A stretch of DNA of 64,000 nt, taken from assembly GCA_910589655.1 (NCBI GenBank), contig CAJUTJ010000174.1, positions 1 to 64,000 of the forward strand, in the 5' to 3' direction. Shown one piece after another: positions 25,708 to 34,563 of this stretch (position 1 is its first letter; each line of letters starts with the position of its first letter). Origin of the DNA: an uncultured Acetatifactor sp. (GTDB taxonomy: Bacteria; Bacillota; Clostridia; Lachnospirales; Lachnospiraceae). The translations under genes were made by a program, and so were the position numbers. The notes below the pieces were generated by a model that saw only the letters and a list, made by a program, of their open reading frames with translations, was not told where the DNA came from and did not search any database.

Positions 25708-26859
25708 TTACGAGACATCCTGCCGGCACATATCTCGCAGGCAGGTAACGCATTGCTTTAAGGTTGCACAGACATAATCCAATTCTTCCTTGGTTTCCTG
25801 ACCGCTGAAGGTCAGGCGGATGCAGCTGTGAATGTCTTCCTGTTTCATTCCGATGGCTGTCAGCACAGGAGAGGGGGATAAATCTGTGCTGTTACAGGCG
25901 GAGCCGGTGGAGACTTGGATGCCGTGCATATCCAGCAGAATCATCAGGGATTCCCCTTCCACTCCCTGAAAACAGATATACAGATTATGGGGAAGCCTGC
26001 TGCCGGACTCTATGGGGGCGCCTGCCAGATAGCTGTGTGGAATGTGCCGGATAATGTAATCATATACATAATTTCTTTGGGTTGGTGAAACAGAAGAGTA
26101 ATCATATGTTTCCACGGCTTTACCCAGAGAAGCAGTGCCAAGGACATTTTCCGTTCCGGAGACTATGCCGTCCTGCTGGCCGCCATAGATCAGGGGCTTT
26201 AATATAATATCTCTGCGTTTCCATAGAACGCCGACACCCTTTAAGGCATGTAGCTTGTGGCCGCTGAAGGTCAGGATATCAACGTATTTTCCCCATAACC
26301 CCATGTCAATTTTGAAAAATGGGATATAGCCCGTTGCATCTACAAGGAAGGTTCCCTTATGCTTCCGTACCACGGATCCGATTTCTGCGATATTGTTGAC
26401 AGTGCCGATTTCGGAATTGGCGGCTTCTATGCACACAAGGGGTTTTAAAGAAGCATTTTGTGAAAGAATCGCGTCTAAGCGGAGCAGGTCTATTTCCCCG
26501 GAAGGAGTCACTTCCAGAGGAGTGTGGGAAAGGCAGGATTGACATGCTTTTTGCATGGATTTATGAGAGGTGGGAGAGTAGAATACTTGATAGCGGTTTT
26601 CCCGCGGGTTCTCCGAAGTCAGTCCTTTGACTGCCAAGGTATTTGACGCCGAACCCGAGGGCGTAAAGTAGAGATCCGATGAAGCCACGTGGATAAATTC
26701 CGCAACGGAATGTTTTGCATCCGTTAGTATTTGTCTGGGTTTTTCGCCTGCCGAATGCGGAGAGGACGGATTACCGTACAAATCTAATATATCAAGCAAA
26801 TATTTCTTTACCTGATTATTTAAGGGAGTGGTGCTTGCATAGTCGAGGTATATCTGCAT
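25708..26859 (-). CDS. NifS/IscS-like cysteine desulfurase, divergent
   Basis: 383 residues; ATG at 26859 is seven bases after GGAGG, another ATG lies just upstream. The fold-type I PLP enzyme pattern is complete: IYLDYASTTPL at the start, GSASNTLAVKG, EAANSEIGT, LVDATGYIPF, the PLP lysine K202 in SGHKLHALKG, GGQQDGIVSGTENV, and catalytic cysteine C322 in STGSACNS. Two usually conserved residues differ: the Gln after DAT is Gly, and the Arg before SGT is Val. It lies among tail genes between a small zinc protein and the lysin, with no IscU, ThiI, MnmA or Dnd partner in the window. Role in a tail cluster is unexplained. Confidence 0.85.
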   Translation of the reverse strand: MQIYLDYASTTPLNNQVKKYLLDILDLYGNPSSPHSAGEKPRQILTDAKHSVAEFIHVASSDLYFTPSGSASNTLAVKGLTSENPRENRYQVFYSPTSHKSMQKACQSCLSHTPLEVTPSGEIDLLRLDAILSQNASLKPLVCIEAANSEIGTVNNIAEIGSVVRKHKGTFLVDATGYIPFFKIDMGLWGKYVDILTFSGHKLHALKGVGVLWKRRDIILKPLIYGGQQDGIVSGTENVLGTASLGKAVETYDYSSVSPTQRNYVYDYIIRHIPHSYLAGAPIESGSRLPHNLYICFQGVEGESLMILLDMHGIQVSTGSACNSTDLSPSPVLTAIGMKQEDIHSCIRLTFSGQETKEELDYVCATLKQCVTCLRDMCRQDVS

Positions 26860-27008
26860 CATTACACCTCCGTTTCTTTTGTAGAATCACGTAAGCTTTG
26901 GAAGGCTTTCCGTTATAGTTTTGCGGGCTGTTTTTATGGATTGCTGGATTTCTGTTTAAATATAGGAGATAAAACGATCACTCAGCCGTAAAGGAACATG
27001 TCAGCACT

Positions 27009-27094
27009 AGAACGTGTTTGAAAATTGCTTTCTGACAGATGTGTGTCACGATTTGGCTCAAATACACCACGAAGTGAGGGGCGCAGATGATTTC
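27009..27094 (-). mobile_element. Partial palindromic repeat, copy P3
   Basis: TAGAACGTGTTTGAAAATT followed by GCTTTCTGACAGATGTG and GGCTCAAATACACCACGAAG. These match the inverse of copy P2, with the inner part deleted and the far end missing. Confidence 0.55.
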
Positions 27095-27157
27095 CTGCAG
27101 AGTGCTTTAAGATTAAAGGCTGTAGAATCAGAGAATGTGTTTTGTCAGAGATTGTAT

Positions 27158-27328
27158 TTAGGATTTGGGTTGTCTTGAGGCTTCCACTTTGGCAAAGTAT
27201 TTTCTGGCGCATTCTTGAGAGCAAGCCACTCTTTTCCAGTGGAACATCGTTTTATCCTTTGCACAGTCAGCACAGGGGATGAACGGTTTCCCGCATATTT
27301 TACAAGGCTTTTGTACCTTATCAGCCAT
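27158..27328 (-). CDS. Small zinc-binding protein
   Basis: 56 residues from MADKVQKP after GGAGGACAGAA. Six cysteines in two pairs plus one pair (CKICGKPFIPCADC and ACSQEC) with a histidine between them (FHWKRV) are typical of a treble-clef or zinc-knuckle mini-protein. Between the tail-tube candidate and the NifS-like gene. No function assigned; a DNA/RNA-binding or structural zinc protein is possible. Confidence 0.6.
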   Translation of the reverse strand: MADKVQKPCKICGKPFIPCADCAKDKTMFHWKRVACSQECARKYFAKVEASRQPKS

Positions 27329-27580
27329 TTCTGTCCTCCTGTTATTATATTTTATGGTCAATATTCCTTACAATCAGTAAGGGAGTATCCATCTTGCCGC
27401 CAGCCTTCATTCGCAGCATTTGTAACGCAAGGTGAATTCTGTTTTAAAGAATTATTCTGTGTCAAAAAGTAAAGCCGTCTATGAAATATTTCCGATTCGG
27501 CGGCTGCTGTGGGGAAAGAGGCGGCGGGAGCACAAGAGAATAAAGTGGAGAGCGCATGAATGCGCCCTCCGAAGGGTGGG

Positions 27581-28357
27581 TTAGTTGACGCCGTAGACGA
27601 TCAAGTCCCAAAGGTTGGTGGAGCCGGTGCATCCTCCGGCAAGGCTTTCTGCCGTAAATGCATGTGCAAAGCTGTCTCCGCCGAGGGACAATTCGAATTC
27701 GCCGGATACGTCGGCTCTCTGAATGATCACCTGACCTGCGTATTCTACATCGCAGGAATCCTGAAGCACCACGTCAATGTAGAGCTTCAATACCTTGCTG
27801 TATTTCTCGGAATCATTGGAGATCTTGGCAGCTTCCGCTTCCACATCATAAAATGCCACAAGCTCGGTGCCGTCGGCCATTCCGGAAACGGTAATTTCCT
27901 GTGTAGCCGGATCATACTGGAAGACGCCTTCTGCGGCAGCGGCATCCTGCTCAAGCTTTGTGCCAAGGGAGCCGTTTGCGTTCTTCACATAGACACTGCC
28001 GATCTCGGCGCCGGTGACGCCCACTGCAGTCTTGGAAGTCTTGCAGGTATTATTCTTTACCGTCATTACATCTGTGATGCGGACACGGAATGTCCCCTGC
28101 TCTACATCCGTACCTGTCTGTGCGGCCAATGCGCCGCCTACAAGGACACCGTTGGTAGCGGAAACGGTTACGGCCTTGTTCTTTTTCAGGGAAGCGATCT
28201 TCCGGCCGTTTCTGCCGGTAATGTCCGCCTTTTCCTGATTGTTCTGGATGGAGCCGTTCTGGACCTCATCCATAATAAACTCCAGCTCACCTGCGTTATT
28301 GAACGCCGTGATCTGGGCAACCTCAGTGATGATCAATTTGCTTACATCTACTGTCAT
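27581..28357 (-). CDS. Major tail tube protein (candidate)
   Basis: 258 residues after CGGAGG. The first 90 residues (SKLIITEVAQITAFNNAGEL, then DITGRNGRKIASLKKNKAVT and SATNGVLVGG) resemble major tail proteins of siphophages. The centre (DGTELVAFYDVEAEAAKISN) and the end (IIQRADVSGEFELSLGGDSF, LWDLIVYG) are beta-rich, as expected of a tube subunit. Regulatory module B and a strong terminator lie directly upstream, which suits a highly expressed structural gene read as its own unit. No sheath protein is found, so the tail should be non-contractile. Confidence 0.6.
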   Translation of the reverse strand: MTVDVSKLIITEVAQITAFNNAGELEFIMDEVQNGSIQNNQEKADITGRNGRKIASLKKNKAVTVSATNGVLVGGALAAQTGTDVEQGTFRVRITDVMTVKNNTCKTSKTAVGVTGAEIGSVYVKNANGSLGTKLEQDAAAAEGVFQYDPATQEITVSGMADGTELVAFYDVEAEAAKISNDSEKYSKVLKLYIDVVLQDSCDVEYAGQVIIQRADVSGEFELSLGGDSFAHAFTAESLAGGCTGSTNLWDLIVYGVN

Positions 28358-28390
28358 TTTGTTTTCCTCCGTTTTTCATTATTTTATTTA

Positions 28391-28415
28391 AAAAAAAGAC
28401 TCCAAAGGGAGCCTT
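28391..28415. terminator. Bidirectional terminator before the tube gene
   Basis: A7-GACTCC-AAA-GGGAGCC on the plus strand; on the minus strand GGCTCC-CTTT-GGAGTC-T8. Lies between module B and the tube gene. Confidence 0.75.
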
Positions 28416-28440
28416 AATTTTATCTGATAGGAAATAGGTA

Positions 28441-28551
28441 ATTCCCATATATGCACACCTGTTTTCCCGTTATTTACGGGTGATTTTGTCTCTGCCGATT
28501 TCTGATGCTCCGTAAATAACGGCGGAATCTTTTTGGTTATAAAAAGGGGAC
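28441..28551 (-). promoter_or_regulatory. Regulatory module, copy B
   Basis: ATTCCCATATATGCACA (CCC at 28444), arm CCGTTATTTACGG at 28467-28479, arm CCGTAAATAACGG at 28510-28522, GGGGAC at 28546. Same spacings as copy A (23, 43, 24). It precedes the tail-tube candidate gene. Confidence 0.8.
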
Positions 28552-28574
28552 ACTTAAAACCGGCAGTTTTTTTG

Positions 28575-31500
28575 TCATGAAATCCTGCTTAACTGGTCGG
28601 CGTAATTATGAAGCCCGGTGAACTCTCTGGTCAAAGCATTTTTGACTTCGCGCATGACGGCTTGGCTTGTTACGCCGGGGCAGGTGATTTGGAAGGTGTT
28701 GCCGCCCATGTTAATGTTTGGGCGGATGTTCTGGGTGGAAATATTGGTGTGACTGATCTGTTTTAAGGTTTCGTGGATCTGTTTGCTTCTTTCATAGGAA
28801 GCGTTGGCTTTCAGGAAATCCGCCGGATTTTCGATGCTTGCCATGTGAGCCTGCCATTTTTTGTATATTTCTTTAAAATTGGTAGGATCTTTATCGGGAT
28901 CGTAGGGGGGAAGTTCATCAGGGATGATATAATCGGCTTCCGAAGCGCTTCCAATGGCAGAAAGGGTTCTGCCGGTGTGGGGGGAGGCGTCCGTGGACGG
29001 ATTTCTGCTCTCGATAAGGCGACCTTTGCTTAACAGCTCTTTGGTCTGTAGATGGTTGAAGATGAGGTCGCCTTTTTCCGTGTGGATCATTTCGGCGCCG
29101 TTGTTCCCGACGGTTTCAAAAGTGCCGTCTTTGGCGTGTACCCAGAGCTCCTGCCCCAGCTCGCCCACAAGGGTCTTCCGGGAGTCTGCGGTACTCCAGC
29201 CGCCGGAAAATTCAGCGGTTCCTTCTATATGGGATCTGGCGGATCCCAAAGAGGGAAGGGGAGAAGATCCGCGCTGCACTACATTTACTGTGACGGTGCA
29301 TTCCGCATTCATACCGTCAAGCGCATTGAGCCCTTGGATAATGCCTGTGACATGGTTTTCCGCATCCGCGATGGTATCCTTAAGTTCGCCGAATCTGCCG
29401 GTGACGCCGCTGCCGTCCGGTTCCCCCAGAGTTTTTTCTGCCGTTTCCCCAAGGGTTTTTATGGAGCCTGTGAGGGTTTGTCCGTTAGAACCGTTGTCCT
29501 TTTGAAGGCTGCCCTTGGCTCTATTTTGAGGGGTTCTTTCCGAAGTGTCTCCGCCGATGGCAGCGGCAACGGCAGCGACGCTTTGGCCAAGCTGACGGAA
29601 GCGGCCTGCAGCGCCGGAGCTTTCGGTTGTGCCGATGGCCTGATCCGTCTCTGCCTGAAATTCTTTTACGGCATGGACAAGACTGCCCGTACCGTCTCCG
29701 GAACCGCTCTGCAGACCGGAGGGAGAGCTGCCGGAAGCCCCGCTGCCGCCATTGGATATGGATTTACCGGATATGGAAGAGACGGCGCCGTCAACGGAGT
29801 TTTTCAGCGCCTCAAACTGTGCAAGGACGCTGCTGATGTCGATATCGGCAGGAATTCCTTTTAGGGCATCGGAGAACGCCTGTACCGATGCGCCGAGGCT
29901 GTCTGTCAGGACAGTGAGGCTTTCCAGTTGGCCGGCATCGGGAAGGTTTTGGAAAGAATCGGAGATACCTGATAAGCTATGGTTCAGAGCTTCTGTCCCT
30001 GTGTTCAGACTGTTTACGCTGTCGGCTGATGCGGAGACATTGGTATTTACCGAGAAGGCCGAGCCGGAAAATCTGTCGAGGCTGTCCGCGGTATCGGAAA
30101 TGGTGTCGGATAAGGGGGTTAATACATCTGCGGAAATGCCTCCGAATTTCTGAAGCATAGCAATCATTTCGTCATTGCCGGAATACAGCTCCTGCAGGAG
30201 GCCGAGGTAATTTCCCTGAAACGACCGGAAGGTGGATTCTGACATGCTTAAGAGATGCTCCGTTGTAATTCCCAGATCCTTAAGTGCGGTTTCCATTTTG
30301 GCCTGTTCTTCGATTTCCGTCAGTTCCTGCCAGCGGGCCTTATAGTCTTCCAGTCCTTTGAGCAGGCTGTCCCAGTATGTTTCTGCCTGATGGATGAGGG
30401 AATCGTAGTATAGGTTGGATTCCTCTATCTTTCGGTCAAGGTTGTCCATGGTGTCTTGCAAAGCGGAGATTTCCTTTTTCAGTCCGGCGGACAGGATGTT
30501 TTCTTTGGCTTCGGTGACGGCTTCTTTTGCCTCACGGATTTCCTTGGTATCCGTCACATAGTGCATCCCTTTGCTTTCGGAATATTGTAAGGTGGTGCGC
30601 TGGTTCTGCAACCGTTCCAGATTATACTGGGCTTTCTGCAAGGATATTTCTTCTTTTCTGGCTTGGGCGGCTTCTTCCATTTGGTCGATTTCCGCCTGTT
30701 TGGCATCCAGTTTTTCTTGGAGAAGATCCTTCTCGGCATTCAAGGCTTCTTCGGCAGCTTCTTTTTCCGCCTCAAGGGCATCTATGGCGGCATCTTTCTG
30801 ATCTTTAAACAGATTGATCTGATCTTCCAGAATGCTGCCGATGTACCCGATGACACTGTTTAGGCCGGAAAGCTCGTCCTTTAGGGCATCAGCGTAGGAT
30901 TTCCCGGCTGCTTTACCGGCATTCCGGCCGGCTTTGGCAGCAGACTTTTCAATGCCGGAGAAGTCGATATCCACCTTCTGCACTCCGGCGTTTATTTTTG
31001 CCATCAGGTCATCAATTGCGGTATCCGCATCCGTATGTCCGCTGGCCAGATCACTGGCAATGGCTGATGCCAGAGCGGTACTGGCGGTATCTCCGTAGGC
31101 CGCTGCCAGAGATTTCAGGCGTTCTATTTTCTGTTCCGTGCTCAGGCTGTTCTGGCCGAAGGCAATTTCGGCGGCGGTTAGGCTGTAGAGCTGCTGTCTT
31201 GCAATTCCGGCGGCTTCTCCTTCCGTGAGGATGGCAAGGTAGTTGTCTGTTAATACGGCTGTATCGTTTTCCAGAGCCATTGTAAGATCATAGGCAGCCA
31301 ATGCGGATTTTGCTTTGGCTTCCGCAAGGGCATACTCGGCAGCCTCTGCGGCATTGACTACCCCAAGGGATTCCAGCATCTGTGCTGTCAGCGTCTTGGT
31401 CTCGTCCGTAATCCCGTTTGTCGCTTGGGAGGCGAAGAAGATAGAGGTGGCGAAATCATTGAAAGCCTGTGCGGCCTGCTCATCTGTGGTATCGGCATCT

Positions 31501-33626
31501 GTGAGAATGGCCGCAAAGGTATCGAAGGTATCCATATCAATGTTGATGTCCACATCTTCCAGCTTGTTAAGTTCCTCGATGGAAGATTTTAAGGAGTGGA
31601 GCGTGGATAGATCCAGAGAATCCCGGTGGAACAAAAGGTTTCCGTCATCGTCTGAGGTAAAGAGGTTCTGGTAGGCTGATTTCAGGGAGTCGAAGGCGGG
31701 TTTTATGCGGGTATTCAGCTGGTCGATGGTCTGGGAGAGAGTGAGCGGCGCTTCCGGAGGGGCTTGCAGGGATTTTCGGTACATCCGGACTGCTGCTTCG
31801 GCATTTTGTGCGCCTTCCGTCACTTTATTCCAATAATCAATTTCAGAGGCATCATTGATGGAATTGGATTGAAAGAACTTTTCAAGGAAGCCTTGTGCGT
31901 CCGTGCCGAATTTGGAAACGGCATTTTGATACCTGTTTTGGAGATCTTTAGTTTCTTCCAGATACGGCTGTAGCGAGACGGCAATTGCGCTGCCCTCCCC
32001 AAAGAATTCTTGGAGCTGATTTAAGTAGTTTGCTTTTTCCTCGGGGGTAAGTTCGGGGTTGGTAAATATTTCGGATAATGCTTTGGAAATTGCCGGATTG
32101 TCTTTGACATTGCCGATTGCGTATAAGAAGTTTTTCTGCAGCCATTCACTTACTTCCTCCCAATCGTCCGGATCAAGAGAGTCAGGCAATAGTTCCAGCC
32201 AATCTGTTTGCAGGAAGAGGGCTTTTGCGGCATTCTGCAATTGGGGAGCCATTTTCGTAAAGGAATAATCCTGCGACATCCAAAGATTAAAATAGCTTGC
32301 CATTTCCGAATTTGCGGAATCCAGCTGGCTTTTAACAAGCAGGATGCTATTCTCGTACTCTGCCAGCAGTTCGGCTAATTTCATCCGCAATAGTTCAAAC
32401 TGCTCATCTGACAGGGAAGAAAAGTCCCATGTAATTCTCTGGGTATCTATTCCGTCTATGTCCGGATTATAGGTACTGCTGGTCAGGCGGAAAGTTTTCA
32501 GCCAATCATTTCCTGCATTACCGATATTGGTTTCTTCAAGAGCTTTGTGGATTATGGCATTCAAGTTTTCGTTTTCACTTTGGTAGCTGCCGTTGGCGGT
32601 TATATCATAAGATAATGTTTTGCTGCTGTCAACTTGCGAGATAGCATTTACAGCGCTGTTTGCTTTATCTTCCACATCGGATAAAGCTTCTTTATATTCT
32701 TCTGCACTTACCCTGTATCCGGCCCATATATCCGGCATTTTATCAAGGATCTGTTGGTTTGCAATTTTCTGCTGAACATCAACCATATCGTTCAGTGAAC
32801 CGACGATGGTGTTTACTTTTCCGGATAAGTTGAGGATGGCATTGCCGTTGTTGTCATAACCCATCGTTAACTGTGGAAATAATTTAGCCAATTGGTTGCT
32901 TAAATCGAGGAATTCATTGTAGTCTTCCATGCTAAGGGTTCCGCGGGACTGGTTTACCGTGCCTAAATTCTCGACCTCCTGTGCAAGTTCGGCGTACTTC
33001 CTTTTCACTTGGTCAGTATTGGAGGCCAGAGAGTCGAAATCAGACCGGATGCTTTCCACAGAAGACTTTGCTTCTTTGGCGGTTTCTTTTATTTGCTGTT
33101 TGGCTTTTTCAAGGTTTTCATTGTGCTTATTTATAGCGAATATTGTAGCCGCAATAGCGCTTCCCAGTACAACTATCCAACCGACGGGGGTTGTAAAAAG
33201 GAATTTTGCCAGAGATACAATTTTGAGTCCTAACCCCTTGAAGGCATCGCCTAAACCGATAGTGGTGACGGTAGCTCTGGCTTGTTCTTCTGCAACGGCG
33301 TGTGTGCTTGCGGCATTTGCTAATTCTGCGGCAGTGGTATCCAGCATAGAGCCTTGTAAGCCGTTTCCTGATAAAATTGTTTTAATTTGTGCTTCGTTAA
33401 GAGTGGACTGGGCTAGGGCGGCTTTTAGGGTTGCGGTGGTATAAGACCTACCAATTTCTTGTAAATCGTTAACATTAATGCCTATATTTCTTAAATTCGC
33501 TACATCAGTTAAAACGGACTGAATCTGGGCGAGAGATTTGAGTTGCTTTATCTGGAAAAATGTAGTACAATTATACAAAATATTGGCGGAGGAAGAATAT
33601 GACGGCATATGAAATTTATCAAACAA
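28575..33626 (-). CDS. Tape-measure protein 1, C-terminal part
   Basis: The frame is open for 1683 codons, but the first ~20 (33626-33560) are antisense to the start and promoter of the cargo gene at 33599, so the tape-measure sequence proper probably begins near FQIKQLKSLAQIQ. Hydrophobic segment near residue 145-165 (FLFTTPVGWIVVLGSAIAAT), long coiled coils (EAEKEAAEEALNAEKDLLQE), and the family-typical GELGQELWVHAKDGTFETVG region before the ending LPPYDPDKDPTNFKEIYKKW. Similar in layout to 12280-16494. Together with 34564-35694 it would give a tape measure of about 2000 residues. Confidence 0.75.
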   Translation of the reverse strand: MFDKFHMPSYSSSANILYNCTTFFQIKQLKSLAQIQSVLTDVANLRNIGINVNDLQEIGRSYTTATLKAALAQSTLNEAQIKTILSGNGLQGSMLDTTAAELANAASTHAVAEEQARATVTTIGLGDAFKGLGLKIVSLAKFLFTTPVGWIVVLGSAIAATIFAINKHNENLEKAKQQIKETAKEAKSSVESIRSDFDSLASNTDQVKRKYAELAQEVENLGTVNQSRGTLSMEDYNEFLDLSNQLAKLFPQLTMGYDNNGNAILNLSGKVNTIVGSLNDMVDVQQKIANQQILDKMPDIWAGYRVSAEEYKEALSDVEDKANSAVNAISQVDSSKTLSYDITANGSYQSENENLNAIIHKALEETNIGNAGNDWLKTFRLTSSTYNPDIDGIDTQRITWDFSSLSDEQFELLRMKLAELLAEYENSILLVKSQLDSANSEMASYFNLWMSQDYSFTKMAPQLQNAAKALFLQTDWLELLPDSLDPDDWEEVSEWLQKNFLYAIGNVKDNPAISKALSEIFTNPELTPEEKANYLNQLQEFFGEGSAIAVSLQPYLEETKDLQNRYQNAVSKFGTDAQGFLEKFFQSNSINDASEIDYWNKVTEGAQNAEAAVRMYRKSLQAPPEAPLTLSQTIDQLNTRIKPAFDSLKSAYQNLFTSDDDGNLLFHRDSLDLSTLHSLKSSIEELNKLEDVDINIDMDTFDTFAAILTDADTTDEQAAQAFNDFATSIFFASQATNGITDETKTLTAQMLESLGVVNAAEAAEYALAEAKAKSALAAYDLTMALENDTAVLTDNYLAILTEGEAAGIARQQLYSLTAAEIAFGQNSLSTEQKIERLKSLAAAYGDTASTALASAIASDLASGHTDADTAIDDLMAKINAGVQKVDIDFSGIEKSAAKAGRNAGKAAGKSYADALKDELSGLNSVIGYIGSILEDQINLFKDQKDAAIDALEAEKEAAEEALNAEKDLLQEKLDAKQAEIDQMEEAAQARKEEISLQKAQYNLERLQNQRTTLQYSESKGMHYVTDTKEIREAKEAVTEAKENILSAGLKKEISALQDTMDNLDRKIEESNLYYDSLIHQAETYWDSLLKGLEDYKARWQELTEIEEQAKMETALKDLGITTEHLLSMSESTFRSFQGNYLGLLQELYSGNDEMIAMLQKFGGISADVLTPLSDTISDTADSLDRFSGSAFSVNTNVSASADSVNSLNTGTEALNHSLSGISDSFQNLPDAGQLESLTVLTDSLGASVQAFSDALKGIPADIDISSVLAQFEALKNSVDGAVSSISGKSISNGGSGASGSSPSGLQSGSGDGTGSLVHAVKEFQAETDQAIGTTESSGAAGRFRQLGQSVAAVAAAIGGDTSERTPQNRAKGSLQKDNGSNGQTLTGSIKTLGETAEKTLGEPDGSGVTGRFGELKDTIADAENHVTGIIQGLNALDGMNAECTVTVNVVQRGSSPLPSLGSARSHIEGTAEFSGGWSTADSRKTLVGELGQELWVHAKDGTFETVGNNGAEMIHTEKGDLIFNHLQTKELLSKGRLIESRNPSTDASPHTGRTLSAIGSASEADYIIPDELPPYDPDKDPTNFKEIYKKWQAHMASIENPADFLKANASYERSKQIHETLKQISHTNISTQNIRPNINMGGNTFQITCPGVTSQAVMREVKNALTREFTGLHNYADQLSRIS

Positions 33627-34006
33627 TTAATGGTTTGAGCCAACCGGAATTTTATGATATTGCAATACAATTGAATGAGCCAGAGATTGCATCCCAATTA
33701 ATACAGAATTATTTTAATTGCACTAATGAAACGGCATATGAAGTAATTAATATATTTAATAAAACGTTAGAAGAAAATATGAGACGCAAAGGTAAAAAAC
33801 CATTAACCCGTGAACAAATGGCCGCCAATAATGCGGCAGCAGCAAGAGCATTACAGAACGTCCCAACCTGTCCCATCTGCCAGTCAACAAACTTGAAGAA
33901 AATAAGCGGGTTATCAAAAGTAGGCTCCATAGCATTGTGGGGAGTATTTGCCGCGGGCCGGACATCAAAAACATGGCATTGTAATCATTGTGGGTCGGAA
34001 TGGTAA
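33599..34006 (+). CDS. Zinc-ribbon protein (cargo gene d)
   Basis: 135 residues, ATG after GGAGGAAGAAT. An N-terminal helical part (YEIYQTINGLSQPEFYDIAI) is followed by a basic linker (MRRKGKKPLTREQMAANNAA) and a C-terminal zinc ribbon whose cysteines are in CPICQS and CNHCGSEW, with a hydrophobic GSIALWGVFAAG between. It lies on the strand opposite the tape measure, with its 5' end overlapping the open frame of the tape-measure C part. The counterpart of cargo gene a in the other tape measure, but not closely similar. Confidence 0.7.
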   Translation: MTAYEIYQTINGLSQPEFYDIAIQLNEPEIASQLIQNYFNCTNETAYEVINIFNKTLEENMRRKGKKPLTREQMAANNAAAARALQNVPTCPICQSTNLKKISGLSKVGSIALWGVFAAGRTSKTWHCNHCGSEW

Positions 34007-34563
34007 TCACTTCGGCTGCAGCAATATCTTCCTGAAAATGTGTTGATTTTTTATCGTTAGCCGAAACACTGCGGCCAAACGTATTACTGAAAATCATAAA
34101 ATCGCAATACGCACTATGCATTATTAGTAAGCCGCATTATGGCTGCAGCCTGCTAAGAGGATGGGTATGTCTGTGGGGATTGCTCTCTTTTGTGGGAAAG
34201 AGTGCCGTCCTGCTCGTTATCCATTGTCAACGGTACTTAGGAACCTATCGGCTCTCGCCGGTATTGCCATATACCAACAGAATCAATTTTTTCTACTTTC
34301 GTGACCTGACCCCAAAAGGGATTTTGGTTTGATCTGTATTAGCCGGATATCCGGTCTTACCTGAATGTAAGAGATTTTCAAGCATTTACTCCTCCATGTG
34401 TAGTTTATACTCCGCTGAAAGTGTTTGCAGAGTCTGATTAAAAACCCCATGTATCCATAGACTTGTAGACAACGCCATTCTGTTGTTTCCTTATCTATGA
34501 TTGCCCAACTAAAATCTCTCGCCAAAGGTATTTTAGTCGTTGTCATCCTGTGTTGCCACAGGG
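34007..34563. other. Structured spacer between tape-measure halves 1
   Basis: 557 bases with no supported gene. On the minus strand, immediately after the last tape-measure codons, lie CCTGTG-GCAA-CACAGG and then ACGACTAAAAT facing ATTTTAGTTG. At the far side GGCTGCAGC occurs twice (about 34018 and 34141). TCCCTTTTGGGG is at about 34310. The pattern of many short stems resembles a folded RNA; I cannot name its class. Confidence 0.4.

Noticed and set aside
27560..28417. 285-codon plus-strand open frame opposite the tail-tube gene
   Set aside because: No ribosome-binding site or domain; the minus-strand frame has AGGAGG, domain-like content and fits the gene order.
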